Numbered from the stretch's first letter, positions 51,444 to 60,957 are shown. The stretch is DNA of 64,000 bases from Bradyrhizobium sp. AZCC 1719 (GCF_036924525.1 NZ_JAZHRU010000001.1:4679001-4743000), one strand, 5' to 3'. A program made the numbers and translations. Notes: a model not told the origin generated them from the letters alone.

Positions 51444-53885
51444 ATGATGAATCTTGCCGAATACCGCCGTTCCGCCGTGTGCCTTGCGGATTTCCTACCA
51501 TGGGCCGCACTGGTCGACAAAGGCATCGTTCTCAACAAGGACGGATCGTTTCAGAGGACTGCGCGCTTTCGTGGACCCGACCTAGATTCCTCCGTTCCAT
51601 CGGAGCTGGTTGCGGTTGCTAGCCGCCTCAACAACGCACTTCGCCGACTAGGATCCGGCTGGGCGGTGTTTGTGGAAGCGCAGCGGTATTCATCAAACGC
51701 CTATCCGCCGAGCAGTTGTCCGGATGTGGCATCGGCCTTAGTGGATGCAGAGCGCCGAGCGCAATTCGAGGAAGAAGGGGCTCACTACGAGTCAGCCTAT
51801 TTCCTCACTTTCCTGTATCTGCCGCCGGCGGAGGATGCAGCACGCACCGAGAGGTTCCTCTATGAAGGGCGGGAGCGCGGGCAGGCGGCCGACGCCCACG
51901 AAGTGTTGCGCGGCTTTGTCGACCGAACCGACCGCGTGCTGCAATTGGTCGAAGGGTTCATGCCAGAGTGCCAGTGGCTCGATGACGGCGAGACCCTGAC
52001 CTACCTGCATGCCTGCGTTTCGACCAAGATACATCGCGTCCGCGTCCCCGAGATTCCAATGTATCTCGATGCGCTGTTGGCTGACCAGCCGCTGACGGGC
52101 GGGCTCGAGCCCATGCTGGGGGCGGCGCATCTGCGTGTGCTCACGATCGTCGGATTTCCGACCGCGACCACGCCCGGGATTTTGGATGATCTCAATCGGC
52201 TTGCGTTCCCCTATCGATGGGCAACCCGGGCGATCATGCTCGACAAAGCAGACGCAACGAAACTCCTGACCAGAATCAGGCGGCAATGGTTCGCCAAGCG
52301 GAAATCCGTCGCCACGATTCTGAAGGAGGTGATGACCAACGAGGCCTCGGCTCTGATCGACACCGACGCCAACAATAAAGCAATCGATGCCGACGCCGCC
52401 TTGCAGGAGCTCGGCTCCGATCTAATCGGCGAGGCCTTCGTCACCGCCACGATCACGGTTTGGGACGAAAATCCGCGCATCGCGGATGAACGGCTGCGCC
52501 TGGTCGAAAAGGTGATTCAGGGGCGCGAGTTCACCTGCATGGTGGAAACCGTCAACGTGGTCGAGGCCTGGCTGGGGTCGTTGCCGGGCCACGTCTATGC
52601 CAACGTCCGCCAGCCGCCGGTTTCGACCCTGAACCTCGCCCATATGATTCCGCTGTCCGCGGTTTGGGCCGGGCCGGTAAGGGATACGCATCTCGGTGCG
52701 CCGCCGCTGTTCTTCGCGCGGACGGAAGGATCAACGCCGTTCCGCTTCTCGCTCCATGTCGGCGACGTCGGACATGCGCTGGTGGTCGGTCCGACCGGTG
52801 CAGGCAAATCCGTACTGCTCGCGCTGATGGCGCTGCAGTTCCGCCGGTATCCCACTTCCCAGATCTTTGCGTTCGACTTCGGCGGGTCGATCCGGGCAGC
52901 AGCCCTCGCCGTGAACGGAGATTGGCATGATCTCGGCGGTGCGCTGTCGGATAGCGCCTCCGAACCGGTCGCCCTGCAGCCCCTAGCCAGGATCGACGAT
53001 GCGGCCGAGCGTAGCTGGGCGGCGGAATGGATCGCAGCCATTCTCGCCCGCGAAAAGATCGACATGACGCCTGAAGCCAAGGACCATCTTTGGTCGGCGC
53101 TGTCTTCGTTGGCTTCGGCTCCTCTCGGCGAACGCACGCTGACCGGTCTTTCCGTGCTGCTGCAATCCCAGAGCCTAAAGAGAGCCCTTCAGCCGTATTG
53201 CCTCGGTGGCCCCTTTGGGCGCTTGCTTGATGCCGAGACTGAACGGCTTGGAGTAACTTCAGTCCAGGTGTTCGAAACTGAGGGGTTGATCGGAACCGGT
53301 GCCGCAGCGGTCGTGCTCGCCTATCTCTTCCACCGTATCGAAGGGCAGCTCGACGGAAGGCCGACGCTACTCATTATCGATGAAGGTTGGCTCGCGCTCG
53401 ACGACGAAGGGTTTGCCGGCCAGATCCGCGAATGGCTGAAGACGCTGCGGAAGAAGAATGCCTCCGTCATCTTCGCCACCCAGTCACTCTCAGATATCGA
53501 CGGCTCCGCGATTGCGTCTGCCATCATCGAGAGCTGTCCGACGCGATTGTTTCTGCCGAACGAGCGAGCGATCGAGCCGCTGATCACGGCTATTTATCGG
53601 CGCTTCGGTCTCAACGACCGGCAGATCGAGATCCTCGCGCGCGCCACGCCCAAGCGCGATTACTATTGCCAATCCCGGCGCGGCAATCGCCTGTTCGAGC
53701 TTGGTCTTGACGAATTCGCGCTCGCCTTCACAGCGGCTTCGTCGAAGGCCGATCAGGCAATGATTGAGCGCGTTCTCGCCGAACACGGCCGCGAGGGCTT
53801 TGTCACGGGCTGGCTCGCTGCGCGGGGCCTGGCTTGGGCTGCCGATCTCATTCCCGGTCTCAGAGTGCGGGAAGGTTTGTCATGA
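51444..53885 (+). CDS. trbE: TrbE, VirB4-like ATPase
   Basis: This 813-residue VirB4/CagE ATPase is the largest energy unit of the mating channel. Walker A is VVGPTGAGKSVLLALMALQF (about 447-466) and Walker B is PTLLIIDEGWLALDDEGFAG (about 639-658), followed by the sensor segment ASVIFATQSLSDIDGSAIAS. The N-terminal domain (LAEYRRSAVCLADFLPWAAL) is typical. It starts 7 bp after trbD and ends with an ATGA overlap into trbJ. No damage is visible. Confidence 0.95.
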   Translation: MMNLAEYRRSAVCLADFLPWAALVDKGIVLNKDGSFQRTARFRGPDLDSSVPSELVAVASRLNNALRRLGSGWAVFVEAQRYSSNAYPPSSCPDVASALVDAERRAQFEEEGAHYESAYFLTFLYLPPAEDAARTERFLYEGRERGQAADAHEVLRGFVDRTDRVLQLVEGFMPECQWLDDGETLTYLHACVSTKIHRVRVPEIPMYLDALLADQPLTGGLEPMLGAAHLRVLTIVGFPTATTPGILDDLNRLAFPYRWATRAIMLDKADATKLLTRIRRQWFAKRKSVATILKEVMTNEASALIDTDANNKAIDADAALQELGSDLIGEAFVTATITVWDENPRIADERLRLVEKVIQGREFTCMVETVNVVEAWLGSLPGHVYANVRQPPVSTLNLAHMIPLSAVWAGPVRDTHLGAPPLFFARTEGSTPFRFSLHVGDVGHALVVGPTGAGKSVLLALMALQFRRYPTSQIFAFDFGGSIRAAALAVNGDWHDLGGALSDSASEPVALQPLARIDDAAERSWAAEWIAAILAREKIDMTPEAKDHLWSALSSLASAPLGERTLTGLSVLLQSQSLKRALQPYCLGGPFGRLLDAETERLGVTSVQVFETEGLIGTGAAAVVLAYLFHRIEGQLDGRPTLLIIDEGWLALDDEGFAGQIREWLKTLRKKNASVIFATQSLSDIDGSAIASAIIESCPTRLFLPNERAIEPLITAIYRRFGLNDRQIEILARATPKRDYYCQSRRGNRLFELGLDEFALAFTAASSKADQAMIERVLAEHGREGFVTGWLAARGLAWAADLIPGLRVREGLS

Positions 53886-54619
53886 AGCATCTCCGGTACC
53901 TCGCCGCGGCGAGCGCCATCGCCATTGCAATCGTAGGCGCGGTTTCGCCCACCTCGGCCCAACTGATCGTGTTCGATCCCAACAATTACGCGCAAAACGT
54001 GCTTACGGCCGCGCGAGAGCTGCAGCAGATCAACAACCAGATCACCTCGCTGCAGAATCAGAACCAGATGCTGATCAACCAGGCCAGGAATCTTGCCAGC
54101 CTTCCGTATTCCTCGCTGCAACAGCTTGAGCATTCGATGCAGCTAACCCAACAGCTACTCGCGCAGGCGCAGCGCATTGCGTACGACATCAAGCAGATCG
54201 ATCAGGCCTTTTCGACGACCTATGCGCCGGCTTCGACGAGTGGACCAGATCAGGCGCTGATCGCGAATGCACAAACACGCTGGCAGAATTCCGTGGCGGG
54301 ATTGCAGGATGCGTTGCGCGTTCAGGCGACCGTGGTCGGCAACCTTGATGCCAACCGCACGCAGATGTCGGTCCTGATCAGTTCAAGTCAGGGCGCAACC
54401 GGGGCGCTGCAGGCCAGTCAGGCCGGCAATCAGCTCCTTGGTTTGCAGGCGCAGCAGCTCGCCGATCTGACCGCTGCGGTTGCTGCACAAGGACGGGCAC
54501 AAAACCTCGAGACGGCCCAGCGCGTCGCGGCGCAGGATCAGGGGAGGGAGCAGCTTCGTCGCTTTCTCGCACCGGGGCGCGGCTACCAACCCTCAAGCGT
54601 GCAGATGTTTCACCAATGA
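53882..54619 (+). CDS. trbJ: TrbJ, VirB5-like pilus-associated protein
   Basis: The 245-residue periplasmic protein has a signal peptide (YLAAASAIAIAIVGAVSPTS-AQ). The mature protein is a long helical coiled coil rich in Gln/Asn/Ala (QQINNQITSLQNQNQMLINQ; SLPYSSLQQLEHSMQLTQQL), the pattern of the TrbJ/VirB5 minor pilin. It likely sits at the pilus tip and aids mating-pair contact. ATG 53882 overlaps the trbE stop; the end overlaps trbK by four bases. Confidence 0.93.
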   Translation: MKHLRYLAAASAIAIAIVGAVSPTSAQLIVFDPNNYAQNVLTAARELQQINNQITSLQNQNQMLINQARNLASLPYSSLQQLEHSMQLTQQLLAQAQRIAYDIKQIDQAFSTTYAPASTSGPDQALIANAQTRWQNSVAGLQDALRVQATVVGNLDANRTQMSVLISSSQGATGALQASQAGNQLLGLQAQQLADLTAAVAAQGRAQNLETAQRVAAQDQGREQLRRFLAPGRGYQPSSVQMFHQ

Positions 54620-55002
54620 GCGAGCTTATTGGAATCAGGCGGTTGCTGTTTGCGGCCACCACGGCCGTCGTTTCAGCCTTGGTCGTCGCGGCCTGCGCAA
54701 TCCAACTTCGCGGCGACGATGACAGTGCCGTAGCGGCAACGTCGGTAACCCAACTACGCGATCCGGTTGCGGCCGAACTCGAACGTTGCCGGACGGTCAC
54801 CTCGGAGCAGGTGGCAGATATCCAGGAGTGCCGTCGAGTTTGGGCGGAGAATCGCCGTCGCTTCCTCGGACAAAGGAAGGCGCCAGGCGCTCCATCCATT
54901 GATGCTCAGTCAAGCACTACGGGCCCTTCGTCAGTGCCGTCCAAAGACCCCAGACGCGACTTCTGGGACACAACGCCCGTTGCAACACCGAAAAGCGAGT
55001 AA
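54616..55002 (+). CDS. trbK: TrbK-alt, entry-exclusion lipoprotein
   Basis: The 128-residue product has an N-terminal hydrophobic segment (LLFAATTAVVSALVVAAC) whose Cys fits a lipobox (VVAAC). The mature part includes ERCRTVTSEQVADIQECRRV WAENRRRFLG, the family hallmark of 'putative entry exclusion protein TrbK-alt'. Such proteins sit in the donor's envelope and stop redundant mating between cells that already carry the element. The C-terminus is Pro/Ser-rich. The start overlaps trbJ; trbL follows after 4 bp. Confidence 0.9.
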   Translation: MSELIGIRRLLFAATTAVVSALVVAACAIQLRGDDDSAVAATSVTQLRDPVAAELERCRTVTSEQVADIQECRRVWAENRRRFLGQRKAPGAPSIDAQSSTTGPSSVPSKDPRRDFWDTTPVATPKSE

Positions 55003-55006
55003 CCAG

Positions 55007-56185
55007 ATGGGTGGTACCGGCGTCATCGATCGATTTCTGGAAACCTTCACACGCTATATCGACTCCGGCTTTGGGCTGCTTGGCAACGAAGTCGCCTTTC
55101 TCGCGACCACGCTCGCCGCCATCGATATCACGCTGGCCACTCTATTTTGGGCCTGGGGCACCGACGAGGACATCATCGCCCGCCTCATGAAGAAGACGCT
55201 GTTTGTCGGCGTGTTCGCCTACCTGATCGGCAACTGGAACAATCTCGCCCGCATCGTTTTCGAGAGCTTTGCCGGTCTTGGCCTCAAGGCATCGGGCACT
55301 GCGCTGTCGTCAGCAGATTTCCTGCGCCCGGGGCGGATCGCGCAGGTCGGTATCGATGCGGGGCGGCCGATGCTGGAATCGATCTCGGGCTTGATGGGCT
55401 ATGTCAGCTTCTTTGAAAATTTCATCCAGATCGCAGTTCTACTGCTCGCATGGGTCATCGTGCTGCTCGCCTTCTTCATCCTGGCAATCCAGCTCTTCAT
55501 CACTCTGATCGAATTCAAGCTGACGACACTCGCCGGCTTCGTCCTGATCCCCTTCGGGCTGTTCGGCAAGACAGCGTTTGCCGCCGAACGCGTGCTGGGC
55601 AACGTCATCTCATCGGGCGTCAAGGTCATGGTGCTCGCCGTCATCGTCGGCATCGGGTCGACGCTGTTTTCGCAGTTCACCGCAAGCGCGAGCGGTGGGT
55701 CGATCGGCATCGAAGATGCGATGGCCCTGGTGCTCGCGGCATTGGCGCTGCTGGGCCTGGGGATCTTTGGACCCGGCATCGCGAATGGCATTGTCTCTGG
55801 TGGTCCGCAGCTTGGCGCTGGTGCGGCTGTTGGTACGGGGTTGGCTGCAGGCGGTATCGTCATGGCGGGCGCAGGTCTCGCTGCAGGTGGTACCGCTGCG
55901 CTCGCGGGTGCGGCTCGTGCACCTGCGGCGTTGATGGCTGGCGCGCGCGGAGCATTTCGGACGGGGAGCTTGTCCGGTATCGCGGATGCTGGCGCGACCG
56001 CCGCAACGAGTCCACTTCGTCGCGCCGCGGCAAGTTCTTCATCTCTAGACACTGACCTCGGGATCAAACGCATGAAGCGCATGCAGGCTATGAGTCATGG
56101 AGCGTCCGCCGCTACGAGCGCCCTGCACTCTGCCAATCAAGGTGGAGGAGGCGCCTCCGTTGATCTCTCGGAAGGAAAGCCGTGA
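55007..56185 (+). CDS. trbL: TrbL, VirB6-like inner-membrane channel protein
   Basis: This 392-residue polytopic membrane protein has about six helices (GNEVAFLATTLAAIDITLAT; KTLFVGVFAYLIG; FIQIAVLLLAWVIVLLAFFI; IEFKLTTLAGFVLIPFGLFG). A glycine/alanine-rich C-terminal third (about 250-340) follows, then a cytoplasmic tail. TrbL forms part of the inner-membrane pore of the T4SS. ATG 55007 lies 4 bp after the trbK stop. The frame is open upstream through trbK, but the start chosen fits the family. Confidence 0.93.
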   Translation: MGGTGVIDRFLETFTRYIDSGFGLLGNEVAFLATTLAAIDITLATLFWAWGTDEDIIARLMKKTLFVGVFAYLIGNWNNLARIVFESFAGLGLKASGTALSSADFLRPGRIAQVGIDAGRPMLESISGLMGYVSFFENFIQIAVLLLAWVIVLLAFFILAIQLFITLIEFKLTTLAGFVLIPFGLFGKTAFAAERVLGNVISSGVKVMVLAVIVGIGSTLFSQFTASASGGSIGIEDAMALVLAALALLGLGIFGPGIANGIVSGGPQLGAGAAVGTGLAAGGIVMAGAGLAAGGTAALAGAARAPAALMAGARGAFRTGSLSGIADAGATAATSPLRRAAASSSSLDTDLGIKRMKRMQAMSHGASAATSALHSANQGGGGASVDLSEGKP

Positions 56186-56868
56186 TGTTCAAACGACCGT
56201 CCGTTCATTATGGTCGCACGCCTGCGCCCGTAACGCCCTATCAGAAGGCGGCGCAAGTCTGGGACGAACGCATCGGCTCGGCGCGCGGGCAGGCGAGAAA
56301 CTGGCGGTTGATGGCGTTCGGATCTCTGATCCTATCCACAGGACTCGTATCAAGCCTCATCTGGCAATCCACAAAGGGAAGTATCACGCCCTGGGTCGTT
56401 GAGGTCGATCGTCTCGGCCAGGCACAGGCGGTGAGCCCGGCCCATCCCTTCTACCAACCCGCCGATCCGCAGATTGCCTTTCATTTGGCACGCTTTATCG
56501 AAAACGTGCGCGGGCTTTCCGCCGATGCTATCGTGCTGCGTCAGGACTGGCTACGCGCCTACGACTTTACGACAGATCGCGGGGCCGCCGCCCTCAATGA
56601 CTACGCCCGCGTCAACGATCCCTTTGCCAAGCTCGGCAAGCTCCAGATTGCAGTGGAAATATCCAGTGTGATCCGTGCTTCGTCAGAGAGTTTTCGTGTC
56701 GCCTGGATCGAGCGCCGCTACGAGGACGGTCAGCTTGTCGCCACCGAGCGCTGGACCGCCATCCTCACCATCGTGATCGAAACCCCGCGCACTGCCGATA
56801 GCCTGCGCAAGAATCCGCTCGGTATCTATGTCAACGCCATCAATTGGTCGAAGGAGCTTGGGCAGTGA
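56185..56868 (+). CDS. trbF: TrbF, VirB8-like assembly protein
   Basis: The product is a 227-residue VirB8 homologue. It has a short cytoplasmic N-terminus (PYQKAAQVWDERIGSARGQA), one transmembrane helix (LMAFGSLILSTGLVSSLIWQ), then the periplasmic NTF2-like domain (PADPQIAFHLARFIENVRGL; RWTAILTIVIETPRTADSLR), ending NPLGIYVNAINWSKEL. It nucleates assembly of the mating channel. ATG 56185 shares its A with the trbL stop; GTG 56182 is an alternative. Confidence 0.95.
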   Translation: MFKRPSVHYGRTPAPVTPYQKAAQVWDERIGSARGQARNWRLMAFGSLILSTGLVSSLIWQSTKGSITPWVVEVDRLGQAQAVSPAHPFYQPADPQIAFHLARFIENVRGLSADAIVLRQDWLRAYDFTTDRGAAALNDYARVNDPFAKLGKLQIAVEISSVIRASSESFRVAWIERRYEDGQLVATERWTAILTIVIETPRTADSLRKNPLGIYVNAINWSKELGQ

Positions 56869-57848
56869 GTATACAGACTTCCGGGATCGTTGGACCAAAT
56901 GTACGTAAGGCGATGCGCGCCGCCATGCTTGTATGCATGTGTTCGCTCAGCGGCTGCGCCACCTTCAAGCCGCCGCAGATCAGTTACGATGACGATGTCC
57001 CGCCACTTCCCAGGCCGCCATCGCTAGCAGAGGATCGGCCACGGTCGCTGCACGTTCCGCCGTCCTGGACGCCGGCAAAGGGAGGTAAGACGGGGATGAC
57101 GGAGGCCAAAGAGCCCATCGCCCGGATCGAGACCGCGAACGATGCTGCGCGCGTTGAACCTCGGAAGGAAGGCTACTTCAATGCTGTACAGATATTTCCG
57201 TTCAGTCCCGGTGCTCTCTACCAAATCTACGCAAGTCCTGGCCAGATCACTGATATCGCGCTCGAGCCCGGGGAGCAGCTCACGGGTTCAGGGCCGGTTT
57301 CGGCTGGCGACACCGTGCGCTGGGTCGTCGGCGATACCGAAAGCGGAAGTGGCGACACCAGGCGCGTCCACATCATGGTCAAGCCGACGCGGCCTTCGAT
57401 CGAGACGAATCTCGTGGTCAACACTGACCGGCGTACCTATCTCATCGAACTCCGTGCGCGTGAAAAGCCCTATATGCCCTCGGTGGCCTGGTTCTATCCC
57501 GAGGATCGGACGGGGCGTGCTCGGGCTGTTCCGCCAATACCAGTTCTCCCCGAGCTTTCTCGGCGACGCTATCGTTACACCATTGAGGGCGACAATCCGC
57601 CTTGGCGCCCGGTGGGTGCGTATGACGATGGCCGCAAGGTCTATGTTGAATTCTCCCCTGGCATTGTTCAAGGCGAGATGCCGCCGCTGTTCGTCATTGG
57701 TCCAGACGGCAAGCCGGAGATCATCAACTACCGAACCTATCGCAATGTGCTGATCGTCGATCGGCTGTTTGCCGCGGCCGAACTGCGGCTCGGTAGCGAT
57801 ACCCAGCAAAAAGTCCGGATCGTCAGAAGCGAGGGGAGGTCTTCATGA
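56865..57848 (+). CDS. trbG: TrbG, VirB9-like outer-membrane lipoprotein
   Basis: The 327-residue product has an N-terminal lipoprotein signal with lipobox (LVCMCSLSGC-ATF). The VirB9-type beta-sandwich follows from about residue 105 (VQIFPFSPGALYQIYASPGQ; DIALEPGEQLTGSGPVSAGD), with ETNLVVNTDRRTYLIELRA, and the end NYRTYRNVLIVDRLFAAAEL. It forms the outer part of the channel core with TrbI. GTG 56865 overlaps the trbF stop by four bases; the end overlaps trbI (ATGA). Confidence 0.94.
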   Translation: MSIQTSGIVGPNVRKAMRAAMLVCMCSLSGCATFKPPQISYDDDVPPLPRPPSLAEDRPRSLHVPPSWTPAKGGKTGMTEAKEPIARIETANDAARVEPRKEGYFNAVQIFPFSPGALYQIYASPGQITDIALEPGEQLTGSGPVSAGDTVRWVVGDTESGSGDTRRVHIMVKPTRPSIETNLVVNTDRRTYLIELRAREKPYMPSVAWFYPEDRTGRARAVPPIPVLPELSRRRYRYTIEGDNPPWRPVGAYDDGRKVYVEFSPGIVQGEMPPLFVIGPDGKPEIINYRTYRNVLIVDRLFAAAELRLGSDTQQKVRIVRSEGRSS

Positions 57849-59041
57849 CCGGTACCGGAGCGAACCATAGCGGCCGCCCAGATTGCACCGGGCCGAAAAC
57901 ATCTGAGGAGATTGCTCGTTCTTTGCGGCTCCGCCCAGAACTTCCACGTGTTACACGTCTTTCGCGCAAGGTCTTGGCTGGCGGTACGGCATTGGCGCTC
58001 GTCCTCGTTTCCGGAGCAGTCCTCTGGGCCTTACAGAACCATCGCACTCGCGGGCAGGCATCCGACGAACTCTACAGTACCGATCATCACAATGTAGCCG
58101 ATGGCCTTGCCGGGCTGCCGCGCGACTATACGGGTATTCCGCGCGACGTGCCGCGGCTTGGGCCGCCATTGCCGGGCGATCTCGGTCGTCCCATCGTTGC
58201 GGCCCAAACCCAGTCTGGATCCCTTGCGGTAGACCCCGAGCAGCAGAGGATGAGTCAGGAAGGCGAGGCCGCGCGCACCAGCAAAGTCTTCGTGTCAATC
58301 AATGTTCGCCCATCCGCGGCGGCCACTTCATCCGAGACCACCCCAAATGCTGCCTCATCGTCAGATGAGGCATTTGCTCAGAATGGACAGGACCGCAAGC
58401 TCGCCTTCGTCAACAGCTCCATCGATCGCCGTACTACGAGCCCTGATCGGGTGACCAAGCCAGCCTCGTCTTATGTCCTGCAAGCCGGTTCTGTGATTCC
58501 GGCAGCTCTCATCACGGGCATCCGTTCCGATCAGCCGGGGCAGATCACCGCGCAGGTAACAGAAAATTTATATGATACGCCGACGGGCCGCTCGCTGCTG
58601 GTGCCTCAGGGATCGCGGCTCATCGGCGTCTACGACAGCCACGTTACTCATGGGCAGTCTCGGGTACTCCTTGTGTGGACTCGGTTGATTATGCCGAATG
58701 GCCGATCGATGGTTCTCGAGCGTCAGCAAGGCGCCGATGCCGGGGGATATGCTGGTCTTGAAGACGAGGTTGATCGGCACTGGGGTGAGCTATTCAAGGC
58801 AACGCTGCTGTCGACATTGCTTGGTGTCGGAACCGAGCTCGGATCCGGCGACGACACCGGCACCGGAAATAGCGCCATCATCCACGCACTTCGACGTGGA
58901 GTAGGGGATTCGTTGAACCAAACTGGTCAACAGATTGTTCGACGCAATCTCAATATCCAGCCGACTCTGACGATAAGGCCAGGATTTCCGGTGCGGGTCA
59001 TTGTCAATCGCGACCTCGTGCTTGAACCATACAGGGGATAA
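57845..59041 (+). CDS. trbI: TrbI, VirB10-like core protein
   Basis: This 398-residue VirB10 homologue spans both membranes. It has one transmembrane helix (VLAGGTALALVLVSGAVLWA, about 42-62), a proline-rich periplasmic stretch, and the C-terminal channel domain (YVLQAGSVIPAALITGIRSD; GRSLLVPQGSRLIGVYDSHV; NLNIQPTLTIRPGFPVRVIV). It closes the trb operon. The small DUF2274 gene that often follows trbI in relatives is missing here; the element seems to end soon after 59041. Confidence 0.94.
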   Translation: MTGTGANHSGRPDCTGPKTSEEIARSLRLRPELPRVTRLSRKVLAGGTALALVLVSGAVLWALQNHRTRGQASDELYSTDHHNVADGLAGLPRDYTGIPRDVPRLGPPLPGDLGRPIVAAQTQSGSLAVDPEQQRMSQEGEAARTSKVFVSINVRPSAAATSSETTPNAASSSDEAFAQNGQDRKLAFVNSSIDRRTTSPDRVTKPASSYVLQAGSVIPAALITGIRSDQPGQITAQVTENLYDTPTGRSLLVPQGSRLIGVYDSHVTHGQSRVLLVWTRLIMPNGRSMVLERQQGADAGGYAGLEDEVDRHWGELFKATLLSTLLGVGTELGSGDDTGTGNSAIIHALRRGVGDSLNQTGQQIVRRNLNIQPTLTIRPGFPVRVIVNRDLVLEPYRG

Positions 59042-59227
59042 TGAACTGTCGGGTGAGTCTGTCCAGTGATGGATTGGAGCGAGAGTTCAATTTTTTCATA
59101 GAGTTAGAGGGCGGCGTGTGCACGACGTGTGCACTGGGAGATCAAGAAAAATCTACATTCGGCAAATTGGGACCTATTGGCAGAGTTAGGTGAATGCGGA
59201 GCCGCATTTGGTCGGACGCTCCGAGTC
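59042..59227. other. Likely right-end junction of the element
   Basis: This short AT-rich stretch after trbI contains a direct repeat (GTGTGCAC twice, 59117-59136 region) and no gene. Beyond it the sequence is a broken chromosomal gene, so the right attachment site of the element may lie here. No match to the left end is evident by eye. Confidence 0.35.
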
Positions 59228-59694
59228 AATCATCCCGCAAGGAAACCGCCAGCAAAAACCGTGCCGGTCGCTTAGTGCGAAGCCGGCATGCAGAGGAACG
59301 CGACGGCGCCGGCAATATCTTCCGGCTGTCCCCACCGTTTGAAGGCAGTGCGGTCGGCGATGCGCTGGTAGTGCGCGCGATCAGTCCGGCCCGCGGCGTT
59401 GATCGCGGTTTCGATATAACCGGGCGCCACCGCATTGACGCGGATGCCTTGCTCGGCCCAGGCCAGAGCTAGCGCCTTGGTCAGCATCACGACGCCGCCC
59501 TTACTGGCGCAACAGGCGGGAATCCGCAGTAGCGCCAGCGTCGCATTCATCGAGGCGATGTTGACGACCGAGCCTCTGCTGTCGGCCAGCCGCGGCTGGA
59601 AGGCCATGCATGTCCGGAACGTGCCAGTGAGATTGACATCGAGAACTTTCATGAAGGTCTCGATCTCGTACTCCTTGTCGCGCGCGAGGGTTCC
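59228..59694 (-). pseudogene. SDR dehydrogenase, 3' part with stop and deletion
   Basis: Minus-strand reading gives LARDKEYEIETFMKVLDVNL TGTFR, then GSVVNIASMNATLALL, the catalytic-type segment ACCASKGGVVMLTKALALAW and NAVAPGYIETAINAAGRTD. This is the second half of a short-chain dehydrogenase, although the usual YxxxK Tyr is replaced by Cys (PACCASKGG). A TAA interrupts LCMPASH*, after which ATGTVFAGGFLAG follows with two or three residues missing. The first half is absent: sequence changes abruptly near 59695 to a DNA-ligase fragment on the other strand. Confidence 0.75.
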
Positions 59695-59709
59695 GAGCTA
59701 TGCGGGCGT

Positions 59710-59961
59710 GTGGACCGATGCGCCAACGAGCGGCGGCCGAAGGTCATCGGCGTCGACGGCGTCTCCGACTTCAACGCGCTGCATTCCGGCAAGCACAATG
59801 AAAAGGTACAGCTCCGCGCGTTCGATGTGCTCGCGCTGGACGGCGACGATTATCTGGATGCGCTTCCGCGCCTCCGTCCCTTACCGGGCCGGACTAGGTC
59901 AGCCGCGAACGGCGAGGGTGCGCTCTTACCGAAGCTGTTGATCTTTTTCCGTTACGGATAG
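59710..59961 (+). pseudogene. ATP-dependent DNA ligase fragment
   Basis: The segment PKVIGVDGVSDFNALHSGKH, NEKVQLRAFDVLALDGDD matches the adenylation domain of LigD-type or ATP-dependent DNA ligases (the 'G.SDFNAL....H....QL.AFD.L.L.GDD' block just after motif IIIa). Both the N-terminal catalytic Lys region and the C-terminal half are missing, and the sequence turns to nonsense after about 59870. It is a decayed fragment of a gene that usually partners ku, which lies at the opposite side of the element. Confidence 0.7.
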
Positions 59962-60195
59962 GCCGATGCAGAGAAAGGATCCAGGGCGTGCCTGGAGCCG
60001 AACCTCGGGTTCATAAGCATGGCGACGGGCGTGCGACTCGGCAATCATGCCCCGGCTGAATGGCGACGAAAGGCGGCCATCAAATGCCGGACAAAATTTG
60101 CGCGGCAGTGCATCCAGATTGTCGGCTTCCGACTAGAAGTAGCGTGGCAGACGTTACAGTAAGCTGCATCGAAGGAGAGCAACGGGGAGGTGCAT

Positions 60196-60534
60196 ATGAC
60201 AAATTGGTCGCCGACGGTAGTGCCTTACGGCGCTGATGAGACCGTCTACCTTGTGTTCGATAGTTCCGGACCGTCACACAGTGATTGCCCCGAAAAGGGG
60301 ATTGAGCGGGACGACGTCGAAACGATCATCTCCGATCTCCTAACCGGCCAACTCAAAGCTCCGGTTCGCGTAATGGCCTTCAACACACTTGAGCACTGGA
60401 TCGAGGATGTTTCCAACCAAGTAGCCGAAGAAATTCAAACCCGCTGCGATATCGATGGCGTACCAGTACCCGAACACGTCGAGGACTTTGTTGCAAGCCA
60501 CACCGGTGCAATTCAGCGGCTTCACTTGGCTTAA
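60196..60534 (+). CDS. Conserved hypothetical protein
   Basis: The 112-residue acidic protein reads TNWSPTVVPYGADETVYLVF, DVETIISDLLTGQLKAPVRV, FNTLEHWIEDVSNQVAEEIQ, and ends HVEDFVASHTGAIQRLHLA. A very good ribosome-binding site (GGGGAGG) precedes ATG 60196; GTG 60190 is possible but less well placed. No family is recognised. Composition and continuity suggest a real gene. Confidence 0.65.
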   Translation: MTNWSPTVVPYGADETVYLVFDSSGPSHSDCPEKGIERDDVETIISDLLTGQLKAPVRVMAFNTLEHWIEDVSNQVAEEIQTRCDIDGVPVPEHVEDFVASHTGAIQRLHLA

Positions 60535-60539
60535 TTCGT

Positions 60540-60890
60540 AAATCCGGAGCAGGCCAGAACCGTGCAGCCAAACCATATTTTGCTCATATCGAGAAATGCG
60601 CAGCCAAGGCGTCCGCGGCGGGGCATGCCCATAGGTACTTCGACAGGGCGGCTTGCATTGCTCCAAGTCGTCTGAGGTGAACTTCGAGCCTCGCATGTCG
60701 CCTCGTGGCCACTTCGGATTGAACGTGGGACCTTGCGGGCGGGCATCTTCGGACAGCAACGTGCCTTAAGCTCGCAGGCGTCGCAATCATGTTTGACGGC
60801 GCGATAGAGCGGTGTCTCGCCCAAGACCAAAGAACGGAAGGCCCGCTCCTCTGGCTGGGATCGATACGGCAGCTGATAGTCATGCATCAA
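60540..60890 (-). pseudogene. IS1182-type transposase remnant
   Basis: On the minus strand, LGETPLYRAVKHDCDACELK and ARCCPKMPARKVPRSIRSGH match the Cys-rich block of IS1182-family transposases (DCDAC.LK.RCCP....RK.PRSI). Sequence before and after does not continue as a transposase in any frame, so only about 60 codons remain. No terminal inverted repeats are seen. It marks past IS activity next to the exporter genes. Confidence 0.6.
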
Positions 60891-60957
60891 ACTGCCGGTG
60901 CGACACGCAGGAGGTTACTGCGAAGGGCCCTTATCTCGACGTGCCGAGCCCTGCATG

